Shown here: positions 28,644 through 36,522 of the stretch, piece after piece
Position numbering within the stretch: position 1 is the first letter of the stretch
How the letters are laid out: each line of letters opens with the position of its first letter
Origin: Gluconobacter oxydans
GTDB taxonomy: Bacteria; Pseudomonadota; Alphaproteobacteria; Acetobacterales; Acetobacteraceae
NCBI RefSeq assembly: GCF_006539685.1
Contig: NZ_BJNM01000018.1
Span: 1-61,915, forward strand
Reading direction: 5' to 3'
DNA length: 61,915 nucleotides
Made by a program: the position numbers and the translations under genes
Notes under the pieces: model-generated
What the model was told of the DNA's origin: nothing
The model's database searches: none
The model's input: the letters and a program-made list of their open reading frames with translations, nothing else

Positions 28644-29818
28644 GCGATCACAAGACCGATCACGCTACCAAAATGACCTGGGTGCCCGAAGCAACCTGCG
28701 GCATGGCGCGCGCAGGCCACCTGCACACCCGCCACGGCACGATCCCGACCCCGACCTTCATGCCGGTGGGCACCGTCGGCACGGTCAAAGGCATGACGAT
28801 GGATGCCGTGCGCTCCACGGGTGCGGGCATCGTTCTGGGCAATACCTATCATCTCATGCTGCGCCCCACAGCGGACCGCGTGCAGAAGCTGGGCGGCCTG
28901 CACAAAATGATGGATTGGCCCGGCCCGATCCTGACCGATTCCGGCGGGTTTCAGGTCATGTCGCTCGGTGCGCTGCGCAAGCTCGATGAAGATGGCGTGA
29001 CGTTCCGCTCCCACATCGACGGCAGCAAGCATCGCCTGACTCCGGAAATATCGACCGATATCCAGTTCAAGCTCGACGCGACCATCACCATGGCGTTCGA
29101 CGAATGCCCCGCACTCCCCGCCACGCCGGAAGTGCTGCGGAAATCCATGGAAATGTCGATGCGCTGGGCCGCCCGCTCCCGCGAGGCTTTCGTGGCGCGC
29201 GAAGGATATGGACAGTTTGGCATCGTACAGGGCGGCACCGAGCGCGATCTACGCGAATATTCCATCAAGGCTCTGACTGATATCGGCTTTGAAGGCTATG
29301 CGATCGGCGGTCTGGCTGTGGGCGAAGGTCAGGAGCTGATGTTCTCGACGCTGGACTTCACCGCGCCAATGCTGCCGCAGGACAAGGCGCGGTATCTGAT
29401 GGGCGTCGGCACGCCGGACGACCTGCTGGGCGCAGTCATGCGAGGCGTGGACATGTTCGACTGCGTGATGCCTTCCCGTGCCGGTCGCACGGCTCGCGCC
29501 TATACCGAGCGCGGTACGATCAACCTGCGCAACGCCCGTTTCGCTGACGATACCCGCCCGCTGACGCCGCATGACGACACACCCGTCGCCGGACGCTACA
29601 GCCGCGCCTATCTGCACCATCTGTTCCGCGCCAACGAGATGCTCGGCCCGATGCTGCTGACCTGGCACAACCTGGCCTATTACCAGCGCCTGATGCGCCA
29701 GATCCGCGCCGCCATCGTGGACGGCACGCTTGATGCCCTGGCCGTGAAACTGCGGGAAGACTGGGCGAAGGGCGACTGGACCGAAGACGAATGGCCGATG
29801 CCTGATCTGGCTCTGTAA
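28640..29818 (+). CDS. tgt: queuine tRNA-ribosyltransferase
   Basis: Exchanges guanine-34 for preQ1 in GUN-anticodon tRNAs. The active-site sections [11 protein letters not shown] and [17 protein letters not shown] are present, including the nucleophilic Asp in the latter. The last part of the protein should carry the zinc site; the region near [10 protein letters not shown] and YLHHLF fits, but the typical CxCxxC is replaced by a form without clustered cysteines. Length 392 is normal. It is coupled to queA; the reading order gives QueA before Tgt although Tgt acts first. Confidence 0.95.
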   Translation: MSDHKTDHATKMTWVPEATCGMARAGHLHTRHGTIPTPTFMPVGTVGTVKGMTMDAVRSTGAGIVLGNTYHLMLRPTADRVQKLGGLHKMMDWPGPILTDSGGFQVMSLGALRKLDEDGVTFRSHIDGSKHRLTPEISTDIQFKLDATITMAFDECPALPATPEVLRKSMEMSMRWAARSREAFVAREGYGQFGIVQGGTERDLREYSIKALTDIGFEGYAIGGLAVGEGQELMFSTLDFTAPMLPQDKARYLMGVGTPDDLLGAVMRGVDMFDCVMPSRAGRTARAYTERGTINLRNARFADDTRPLTPHDDTPVAGRYSRAYLHHLFRANEMLGPMLLTWHNLAYYQRLMRQIRAAIVDGTLDALAVKLREDWAKGDWTEDEWPMPDLAL

Positions 29819-29820
29819 GC

Positions 29821-29927
29821 TGGGGCTTTACCCCAGACCCCACAAAGGGACGCGGTCCCTTTGATCCCGATTCATGAATTGGGGTGAAGGGGTCCAGACC
29901 CCTTCCCGGTGCAGGGCAGAGCCCTGC
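29821..29927. repeat. intergenic multi-hairpin repeat element
   Basis: Four adjacent perfect inverted repeats follow the tgt stop: TGGGG/CCCCA (29821-29835), AAAGGGA/TCCCTTT (29844-29862), GAAGGGGT/ACCCCTTC (29886-29905) and GCAGGGC/GCCCTGC (29911-29927). Segments such as GGTCCAGACCCC are familiar from dispersed intergenic repeats in Rhodospirillales, but only one copy lies here. It may also act as a terminator for tgt. No ORF is inside it. Confidence 0.7.
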
Positions 29928-30028
29928 AATACGGCCCAGCGCGCTCCGCCCTACGCCCTGATCCCGACAAACTGTCACAACATTCCCGTGCCCGCCTGCG
30001 TTAACGTCGCAGGAGGAGCAGACACGGC

Positions 30029-30808
30029 ATGCACAATCTCATCACGCTGACGGCTCAGGGACTGGTGGGCGAAGGACGGCTTCAGCTTGAAGAGCTGGCG
30101 CTCGCATTCGTTCTGTCCTCCCTTGTGGGACTGGAACGTGAGATCCGGCAGAAAAGTGCGGGTCTGCGGACGCATACGCTGGTCGGGGTTTCCGCCGCCC
30201 TGTTCATGCTGATTTCCAAATACGGCTTCATGGATGTCATCGATGCCGGGCGGATCGTGCTGGATCCGTCCCGCGTGGCCGCGCAGATCGTCTCGGGGAT
30301 CGGCTTCATCGGGGGTGGCGTGATTTTCATGCGCCGCGATGCCGTGCGGGGCCTGACAACGGCCGCGGCCATCTGGTTCACGGCGGCTCTGGGAATGGCC
30401 TGCGGTGCAGGACTGCCCATTCTCGCCATTGCCACGACAGTTGCCCATTTCATCGTCATGGTGCTGTTTCCAAAACTGCTGAAACAGCTTCCCCGCTCGG
30501 GAGAACAGTCAACCGAGCTGACGATTTCCTATGAAGACAGCCGCGGTCTGCTCCGGACCATTCTGGTGAGTTGCACGGAACTGCGCTTTGCCATTGATGG
30601 CGTGCGCCTCGAAGAAGAAAGCCAGAATGCTGAACAGCTTCTGGATGCGGCGGACCGTGAAGGGACAGCTCCCGCCTCACCACGTCCGCGCCTCGTCACG
30701 CTGACCATGCTGGTTCATGGCAAGCGGCCCGTTTCCCATCTCATTACGGGACTGGGCGCGATTGATGGTGTTCATGAAGTCAGGAAAATCGATCCTGACC
30801 ATGACTGA
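30029..30808 (+). CDS. MgtC/SapB family membrane protein
   Basis: Inner-membrane protein of the MgtC family. The N-terminal domain has about four hydrophobic helices with the conserved GLEREIRQKSAGLRTHTLV and GIGFIGGGVIFM segments (about residues 35-105). The C-terminal half is soluble and resembles the ACT-like domain seen in longer MgtC proteins. Length 259 is longer than MgtC itself (about 230). AGGAGGAG lies about ten bases upstream of the ATG. In pathogens MgtC relates to magnesium limitation and ATP synthase control; its role here is not known. Confidence 0.88.
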   Translation: MHNLITLTAQGLVGEGRLQLEELALAFVLSSLVGLEREIRQKSAGLRTHTLVGVSAALFMLISKYGFMDVIDAGRIVLDPSRVAAQIVSGIGFIGGGVIFMRRDAVRGLTTAAAIWFTAALGMACGAGLPILAIATTVAHFIVMVLFPKLLKQLPRSGEQSTELTISYEDSRGLLRTILVSCTELRFAIDGVRLEEESQNAEQLLDAADREGTAPASPRPRLVTLTMLVHGKRPVSHLITGLGAIDGVHEVRKIDPDHD

Positions 30809-30820
30809 ACACCATCGTGT

Positions 30821-31897
30821 TTACCGGGCCGTCGGCAGCGCCTTTTCATACCGGTCCCAGTGCGTCGCCAGTTCCTTCACGACCACACTCCCCACCGTAT
30901 AGGCGGCATCGACCGAGGCCTGGAATCCCGAAAAACCGGTCTCATGCGCTTCATCCGACAGAAGCTGCGCGGCGCTCTGGCCCGGTGGCTGCATGTCGAA
31001 ATTGCTGGCCGTCCGCAGGATTAGCGCGCGCTTCGGATCAACGCGCCCCGCCTTCCCCTGAAGCGCCAGAGCCTGACAGAATGCGACGTCTTCTTCAGCC
31101 GTTGTCGCCATGACGCCCTGCCCGTCCGTCCAGTATTTCACCCAGCGTTCGGCCCACTGGTTCATTTTCGCACCAACCCAGAAGGTTTCGCCTGAGATCG
31201 TGTCGCCAAGCTGTACGGAAGGCGGTTTCTGGGCTGCGGCAAAACCGGTATAGCGTAGGCGGGAGACCTTCAGACCGGCATTGTCCGGCAAGGCAATGTC
31301 CTTCGTCAGACCATAAGCCCACTGCACCAGTGCCGGATCGAGCGTGTATTCCATGTCCCCCATGCCGGAATGGGACGCAGGGCGGGGCTTTTCATCCGGC
31401 GTGCTGCCCTGCACGGGTGTGAACCCATCCGGCCAGGAGGCCGGAATTTCGCGCGGGTCGATCAGGTGCGACAGGCCGCCATTAATGACGTGCGGCGCCC
31501 AGACGGCCGAACCTATGGTCCCGAAATTCGGATCAATTCCACCGATCCCGGCCAGCACGAAATAGGCGTGGCGCAGATCAAAACGCGGGTCGAGCACGAG
31601 GGCTGTGATGGCAGATGCCATGTGCTCAGGCCCCTCACCGCTCGCGATCCCCAGAACATGCAGGTCCGGATTGTAATGCATCACGTCATGATCGGTGCCG
31701 GGTGCCGGGATCGTCTTCTGCAGCGGCAGTTTTTCGATCCAGTTCTGGTATTCGCCCGCCGTGTCTCCCGTATCCCTGCCGATCTCGAAGGTTGTGACGA
31801 CAACCACGCGCACGGGGATTGGCGCATGAGCCGAAGCCGAACCAAAGGCACAGAGGGACAGGAGCGCGGCCCCAAAAACGGTTGAGACAGATTTCAC
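30821..31897 (-). CDS. purine nucleoside permease (NUP family), exported
   Basis: The mature protein belongs to the NUP family, first described as a yeast nucleoside permease but with a nucleoside-phosphorylase-like sequence. A clear signal peptide is present (MKSVSTVFGAALLSLCAFGSASA). The segments VVVVTTFEIG, LGIASGEGPEHMA, FVLAGIGGIDPNFGTIGSAVW and VINGGL resemble phosphorylase substrate-binding loops. No membrane helices are seen after the signal, so it is probably a soluble periplasmic enzyme or binding protein rather than a carrier. It is coupled to the exported adenosine deaminase by an ATGA overlap and translated second. Confidence 0.85.
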   Translation of the reverse strand: MKSVSTVFGAALLSLCAFGSASAHAPIPVRVVVVTTFEIGRDTGDTAGEYQNWIEKLPLQKTIPAPGTDHDVMHYNPDLHVLGIASGEGPEHMASAITALVLDPRFDLRHAYFVLAGIGGIDPNFGTIGSAVWAPHVINGGLSHLIDPREIPASWPDGFTPVQGSTPDEKPRPASHSGMGDMEYTLDPALVQWAYGLTKDIALPDNAGLKVSRLRYTGFAAAQKPPSVQLGDTISGETFWVGAKMNQWAERWVKYWTDGQGVMATTAEEDVAFCQALALQGKAGRVDPKRALILRTASNFDMQPPGQSAAQLLSDEAHETGFSGFQASVDAAYTVGSVVVKELATHWDRYEKALPTAR

Positions 31898-33435
31898 TGG
31901 TAGAGTCCCTCATGTGTGACAGTGGCTTCAAACGTGCCGAACCGCTGTTCGAGCGTCCATTGCAGACGGGCCTTTTCGCTGGATTTCAGGAAAGTCGTGC
32001 AAGAGCTGGATACGATGGGCAGTGTCCGGCAGGCGGGCACAAACTGCCCCGGCTGATGATCGACCCACAGGCTTTCGCCTGGCACGAAGGCATATTCCAG
32101 ACCAGTGCGGGACAGGGTTTTCAGAGCGGCATAAGACAGATCATAGGTCTGGGCTGCGCGGACATATTCCTGCGTCAGATCCCCACGCGAAACCCCCTCG
32201 TCATCCGTGGACAGCGCGACGGGTACGCCAGCCCGGCGATAGAGCGGGAACGGATGGGCCGCGCCTTTGATACCAAGGATCTCGTCATTGCTGGTCAGGT
32301 TGACTTCCACCATCACATGGCGCCGCGCCATCTCGGCCAGAAGCGAGGCCGGATCGTCCTCAAGCGCCACGTCCACGCCATGCCCGATCCGGTTGGCTCC
32401 TGCCACGTCAATGGCTGCTCGGATGTGGTGACGCAGACCTTCCGTGGGGACGAGACCGGTTGTCAGTTCGCCAGCATGCAGGCTCAGTTTCACGCCCGGA
32501 TAAACGCCGTTCAGGAAATGGAACATCCGCATGTGCAGGTCATAATCGCGCATGGCCGTTGGATCGTCTTCAGGGGCCACGATGTTAAGCCCGACAAAAC
32601 GCGGATCGGCTTCCACGGTCGCATAACCGGCATCCAGCTGCGCATAGACGGCCTGCGGCGGTAATGTGCGCAGGGTCTGGAACAGATAGCGCACCGTCAC
32701 CGCACATCCCGGATGGGCCTGCGGGGTTCCGCATTTCAGAACATCCCGCGCCTGCGCTTCCATCTGGTCCGTCTCGGCGCGGGCTTTCTGCACGAGGCCC
32801 GGAATTTCCGGCATGAGCGCCTGGTGCGCGGCCGGGAAGTCATCGCCCTTCAGCGGGTGATGAAAGCCCGCGCCAATCATCCCGCCGATCCCAGGTGAAA
32901 TCATCAGCTCCAGATAGGTTACATGGTCGCGGGCCGCCCGGTCACGCGCTTCGGCCAGCATATCGCCCGAATGCGCATCGTCGATGGAGCCAAACCGGGC
33001 GAATGTCGCGAAGAAATGGTCATGCCCGGAGGCGTCGCCGAGAGCAGGCACGAAGTCCCGCATGGACAGCGCATCGATCAGGACATTTTCCGATTCCGCG
33101 TGATGCGACAGTTCGGCGGCAGGAAGCTCACCCTCTCCCAGATGTGTACAGGCATGGTCGAGGATGCGTTTCTCCTTCAGCGACACACACAGACCATCGC
33201 GCGCGGCCCAGTCCAGCATGTTTTCGGCGTAGACCGCACCAACCAGATGGTTGTGCAGGTCCGCCCCTTTCGGAAAGGCACGGAGAAACATGTTCAGCCT
33301 GACCGGATCGTTCCGGATCCGGTCATAAACCTGTGCAACAGACTGCGGAGCCGCATGTACAGCCGGAATCATCGTCAGAGCAGAAGTCATACCCAGAAAA
33401 ACGGCAGGCAGAACACGAAAGAAAGGATGTCGCAT
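31894..33435 (-). CDS. adenosine deaminase family protein, exported
   Basis: Metal-dependent amidohydrolase converting adenosine to inosine. A signal peptide (MRHPFFRVLPAVF then a hydrophobic core, cleavage near VHA) precedes the barrel. Metal ligands are GADLHNHLVGA (H61, H63), LSLHAGEL and the STDDEGV aspartates; RIGHGVD and VEVNLTSN also match the family, although the usual CPxSN is NLTSN here. At 513 residues it is longer than cytosolic ADA (about 340), nearer the ADGF/secreted type. It overlaps the nup gene by four bases. Together they look like periplasmic purine-nucleoside processing. Confidence 0.88.
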   Translation of the reverse strand: MRHPFFRVLPAVFLGMTSALTMIPAVHAAPQSVAQVYDRIRNDPVRLNMFLRAFPKGADLHNHLVGAVYAENMLDWAARDGLCVSLKEKRILDHACTHLGEGELPAAELSHHAESENVLIDALSMRDFVPALGDASGHDHFFATFARFGSIDDAHSGDMLAEARDRAARDHVTYLELMISPGIGGMIGAGFHHPLKGDDFPAAHQALMPEIPGLVQKARAETDQMEAQARDVLKCGTPQAHPGCAVTVRYLFQTLRTLPPQAVYAQLDAGYATVEADPRFVGLNIVAPEDDPTAMRDYDLHMRMFHFLNGVYPGVKLSLHAGELTTGLVPTEGLRHHIRAAIDVAGANRIGHGVDVALEDDPASLLAEMARRHVMVEVNLTSNDEILGIKGAAHPFPLYRRAGVPVALSTDDEGVSRGDLTQEYVRAAQTYDLSYAALKTLSRTGLEYAFVPGESLWVDHQPGQFVPACRTLPIVSSSCTTFLKSSEKARLQWTLEQRFGTFEATVTHEGLYQ

Positions 33436-33592
33436 GGCGCGACGATGCCGCCCCGTCCCCGACGTGGCAAGCCATTTTCAGATCGTGACAAATGCTGTCT
33501 GCATCAGCCGTTCCGGACAGCAGAAAAGCTGGTCCGTCTGCCTCCCTGATGGCATAACGGCTCCCCGTTCACCGGCGAGACCTGTCCCTTCC

Positions 33593-34651
33593 ATGCCAGC
33601 TTCCCCGAAACCCGATACAGGGCCTGAAGCCCGGATTGCGGCGCATGCCCGTCATCTGGGCTTCGATGCGGTCGGGTTCTGCAAGGCGGAACTCGGGCCG
33701 GATGTGGCTCGGAACCTGCGGGAGTTCGTCGCGCAGGGTCATCACGGCACGATGGAGTGGATGGAAACGCGTCTCGAGGAACGTGCCCATCCGAAAGCCC
33801 TGTGGCCCGAAGTCCGGAGCGTGATTTCACTCGGCCTGTCCTATGCGCCAGCCGAAGGACCGACGACCGATCCCGAATGCGGCAATATTTCCGTCTATGC
33901 CCGCAACCGAGACTATCACGACGTCATCAAGGGCATGCTCAAGCATCTGGCGCAGTTCGTCGTGAAGCTGGGCGGCCCGGAAACGCAGGTAAAGGTTTTC
34001 GTCGATACAGCCCCCGTCTCGGAACGCGCATTGGCGGAGAAAGCACATCTTGGCTGGACAGGAAAACACACCTGCCTCGTCTCGCGCGAGCATGGGTCAT
34101 GGCTGCTTCTGGGTGAGATCTACACCACGCTGGAGCTGACACCGTCCGAGCCCACTGGCGGAAGCTGCGGCTCCTGCACGCGTTGCCTAACCGCCTGCCC
34201 CACAGAGGCCTTCACCGGCCCGGGAAAAATGGATGCCCGGCGCTGCATCTCGTATCTGACGATCGAGCATAAAGGCCCGATCCCGCATGACCTGCGCCCT
34301 AAAATCGGCAATCATATCTATGGCTGCGATGACTGCCTGTCTGTCTGCCCGTGGAACCGTTTTGCCGAGACCGCGCGGCACATCAAGCTTCAGGCCCGGC
34401 CGGAGCTGATCGCGCCAAAACTCGACGAGCTGGTCCGATTGGATGATGCGACGTTCCGGACATTCTTTTCCGGCTCTCCGGTCAAGCGGATCGGACGCAA
34501 CCGCTTCGTGCGCAACGTCCTGATCGCGATCGGCAACTCCGCCGATCCGTCGCTCGTATCTTCTGCACGGGATCTGCTGAATGATCCGGACCCTGACGTT
34601 TCCGAAACCGCGCAATGGGCTTTGAGCCGCCTTGAGGAGCAACCGGCATGA
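33593..34651 (+). CDS. queG: epoxyqueuosine reductase
   Basis: Cobalamin- and iron-sulfur-dependent enzyme that reduces epoxyqueuosine to queuosine in tRNA. The N-terminal cobalamin-binding region has YARNRDYHDVIK and KVFVDTAPVSERALAEKAHLGW-like segments, followed by two [4Fe-4S] motifs (CGSCTRCLTACPT and CDDCLSVCPWN) and a C-terminal HEAT-like helix region ending SETAQWALSRL. This start gives 352 residues, the usual size; a longer in-frame region overlaps the divergent ada start and looks like leader. The stop overlaps the next start (ATGA). Confidence 0.94.
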   Translation: MPASPKPDTGPEARIAAHARHLGFDAVGFCKAELGPDVARNLREFVAQGHHGTMEWMETRLEERAHPKALWPEVRSVISLGLSYAPAEGPTTDPECGNISVYARNRDYHDVIKGMLKHLAQFVVKLGGPETQVKVFVDTAPVSERALAEKAHLGWTGKHTCLVSREHGSWLLLGEIYTTLELTPSEPTGGSCGSCTRCLTACPTEAFTGPGKMDARRCISYLTIEHKGPIPHDLRPKIGNHIYGCDDCLSVCPWNRFAETARHIKLQARPELIAPKLDELVRLDDATFRTFFSGSPVKRIGRNRFVRNVLIAIGNSADPSLVSSARDLLNDPDPDVSETAQWALSRLEEQPA

Positions 34652-34878
34652 GTGATCTCGTCAAACGCAGCCTGTCTCTGTCAGGACACCGGACATCCGT
34701 GGCGTTGGAACCCGAATTCTGGACGGTACTAGATGCGATGGCGGCAGTCCGCCAGCAGAGCTTTGCGTCTCTGGTCGCCTCTCTCGATGCCGCGCGACCA
34801 CCCGAACGCCCGCTGGCCTCAGCCCTGCGGGTTGCAGCGCTGATGCATCTTCAGAAAAGCATTCAGACGGCCGGTTAG
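34648..34878 (+). CDS. ribbon-helix-helix domain protein
   Basis: A 76-residue protein of the RHH_4 type. The strand LSLSGHRTSVALEPEF and the helix pair WTVLDAMAAVRQQSFASLVASLD give the classic fold that binds DNA as a dimer. It has no second domain. The start overlaps the queG stop by four bases, so its level is linked to queG. No toxin partner is adjacent. Its stop codon overlaps the stop of the convergent gene. Regulatory targets unknown. Confidence 0.82.
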   Translation: MSDLVKRSLSLSGHRTSVALEPEFWTVLDAMAAVRQQSFASLVASLDAARPPERPLASALRVAALMHLQKSIQTAG

Positions 34879-35231
34879 CTCCCGGCGCTGTCTGCGGGCA
34901 GGCCCAGCCATTCCGGATGTTTGCGCTCGATCCAGCGCAGGACGCGACCCTGAAGGCGGCGGAAGAGCGGAATATCCTGCGAAAGCAGCATCACGCCGAC
35001 CGGCAGCATCCACAAACCCAGAACAGGCAGGATGGACAGAACGCCGCCCAGCATGAACAGCACGCCCGCCGGAATCCGGACCCATTTGTGATCCGGCTCC
35101 CTCAGCCAGTTCAGCACTTTCTGCAGCCGCTCGGGCAGACGCTGGATCAGAAGATCCATCAGTTCGTCATCAGAGCGGAAAGGGGTCGAAGGGGCAGTCT
35201 GAATCGGGGTGGGCATGAAAATATCCGTCAT
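34875..35231 (-). CDS. small conserved transmembrane protein
   Basis: A 118-residue protein with a soluble N-terminal helix (DDELMDLLIQRLPERLQKVL) and one long or two short hydrophobic helices (VLFMLGGVLSILPVLGLWMLPVGVMLLSQ), then an amphipathic basic tail. It resembles PGPGW-type small membrane proteins in layout, but the exact motif is not present. Function unknown. Its stop codon overlaps the stop of the ribbon-helix-helix gene on the other strand. The 5' leader contains CGTCTC-N8-GAGACG (35252-35271), a perfect dyad that may form an mRNA hairpin. Confidence 0.75.
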   Translation of the reverse strand: MTDIFMPTPIQTAPSTPFRSDDELMDLLIQRLPERLQKVLNWLREPDHKWVRIPAGVLFMLGGVLSILPVLGLWMLPVGVMLLSQDIPLFRRLQGRVLRWIERKHPEWLGLPADSAGS

Positions 35232-35391
35232 GAAACGAGCTGAAGAACCTGCGTCTCAAAAGCATGAGACGGCGATAAGTTCGTAATTCCCACCTTATAC
35301 TACACCGCGGGTCCGGACGGTTGGCTCTTCCGGAGCCCCCTGCCTGCGATCTGTCATTTGCCGCTGTGAGCGGGCGTGCTAGATTGATGCC

Positions 35392-36222
35392 ATGGCTATC
35401 TGGGGCAAGATGTTCGGTGGTGTCGCGGGCTTCGCGGTTGGTGGTCCTTTCGGAGCATTGATGGGCGCAGCGCTGGGACATGCGGCCGATAACGGTTCGC
35501 TACTCAAGCCCTCGACGGGCGGCTGGAGCGAGCGTTTTCCCGCGAATGGCCGGCCCGATCCCAACAGCGCGGCCTTTTTCGGCGCCGCCAAGATCGCTGC
35601 GGCCCTGGGCAAGCGCGATCAGCTTTATGCCATCGGCCTTGTCGCCCTGTGTGCAAAGCTGGCGAAGATCGACGGGCCGGTGAACCGGCACGAAATCAAC
35701 GCTTTCAAGACCTGCTTCCAGTTCCCCCCTGATAACGTCAAGGAAGTCGGCATGCTGTTCGATCGCGCCCGCGACCGGACGGACGATTTCGAGATGTATG
35801 CCCGCGAAATGGGCAAGGCCTATGCCGATAACACGGCGCCTCTTGAAAACCTCATGACGGCCCTGTTCCGCATCGCCCGTGCCGATGCCGGGCCGAGCCG
35901 AGAACTTCACCCGAAGGAAATCGATTTCCTGCAGCGCGTGCACCGGGCATTCGGCCTGCCGCCAGGTGCGTGGGACCGGGCGGAAAGCGGCAACAGCCGC
36001 GCCGCCAGCGGGAACGAGCCGGACGCCTATCGCATTCTCGGCATCACCCGCAGCGCGACCGATACGGAAATCCGCGTGCGCTGGCGCACCCTCATCCGCG
36101 AGCACCATCCGGACGTCCTGGCGCAGAAGCCCATGTCGGAAGCAGAGCGCCGGCGTGCTCAGGACCGGGTGGCCCGCATCAATGCCGCCTGGGACCGCAT
36201 CAAGCGCGACCGGCAGCTTTGA
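35392..36222 (+). CDS. TerB-like / J-domain protein (DjlA-like)
   Basis: A 276-residue co-chaperone-type protein. The first 40 residues are glycine-rich and hydrophobic (GGVAGFAVGGPFGALMGAALG), likely a single membrane segment as in DjlA. A TerB/DjlA central helical domain (about 75-195) has the acidic LAKIDGPVNRHEI pattern. The C-terminal J domain (about 208-276) has AYRILGI and the HPD signature in REHHPDVLAQ. It should stimulate DnaK at the membrane. It is monocistronic. Confidence 0.88.
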   Translation: MAIWGKMFGGVAGFAVGGPFGALMGAALGHAADNGSLLKPSTGGWSERFPANGRPDPNSAAFFGAAKIAAALGKRDQLYAIGLVALCAKLAKIDGPVNRHEINAFKTCFQFPPDNVKEVGMLFDRARDRTDDFEMYAREMGKAYADNTAPLENLMTALFRIARADAGPSRELHPKEIDFLQRVHRAFGLPPGAWDRAESGNSRAASGNEPDAYRILGITRSATDTEIRVRWRTLIREHHPDVLAQKPMSEAERRRAQDRVARINAAWDRIKRDRQL

Positions 36223-36296
36223 TCTTTCGCAATCCTGCGGAAACTTTCAGTCACCCGGAAGCGTAGACCAGTCTCAACCGGCAAGAGAGACGTGCC

Positions 36297-36449
36297 ATGG
36301 GACTGATTCTGCTTGTAATCCTGATCCTCCTGCTGATCGGTGCGCTGCCGTCATGGCCGTACAGTTCGAAATGGGGCTACTACCCTTCCGGCGGCCTCGG
36401 CCTGATCGTGGTCATCGTCGTGATCCTTGTCCTGATGGGACAGATCTGA
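36297..36449 (+). CDS. DUF3309-type 50-residue membrane protein
   Basis: A short ORF begins MGLILLVILILLLIGALPSW, continues with a WGYYPSGGLGLIV core and ends in MGQI. The pattern of two hydrophobic stretches around PSWPYS and GYYPSGG is the DUF3309 family, common in alphaproteobacteria and of unknown function. GAGAG lies about eight bases before the ATG. A strong terminator follows, which supports expression. Confidence 0.85.
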   Translation: MGLILLVILILLLIGALPSWPYSSKWGYYPSGGLGLIVVIVVILVLMGQI

Positions 36450-36470
36450 CCCCAAAAAATCTCTCCACAA

Positions 36471-36504
36471 AAAAAACCGCGCCCCTCCCGGAGCGCGGTT
36501 TTTT
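36471..36504. terminator. bidirectional Rho-independent terminator
   Basis: AAAAAACCGCGC (36471-36482) pairs with GCGCGGTTTTTT (36493-36504) across a ten-base loop. The A-run and T-run on the two sides allow termination of both the DUF3309 gene and the convergent polyol dehydrogenase gene. Confidence 0.93.
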
Positions 36505-36522
36505 GTGCCCTGAAGAAGAGGA

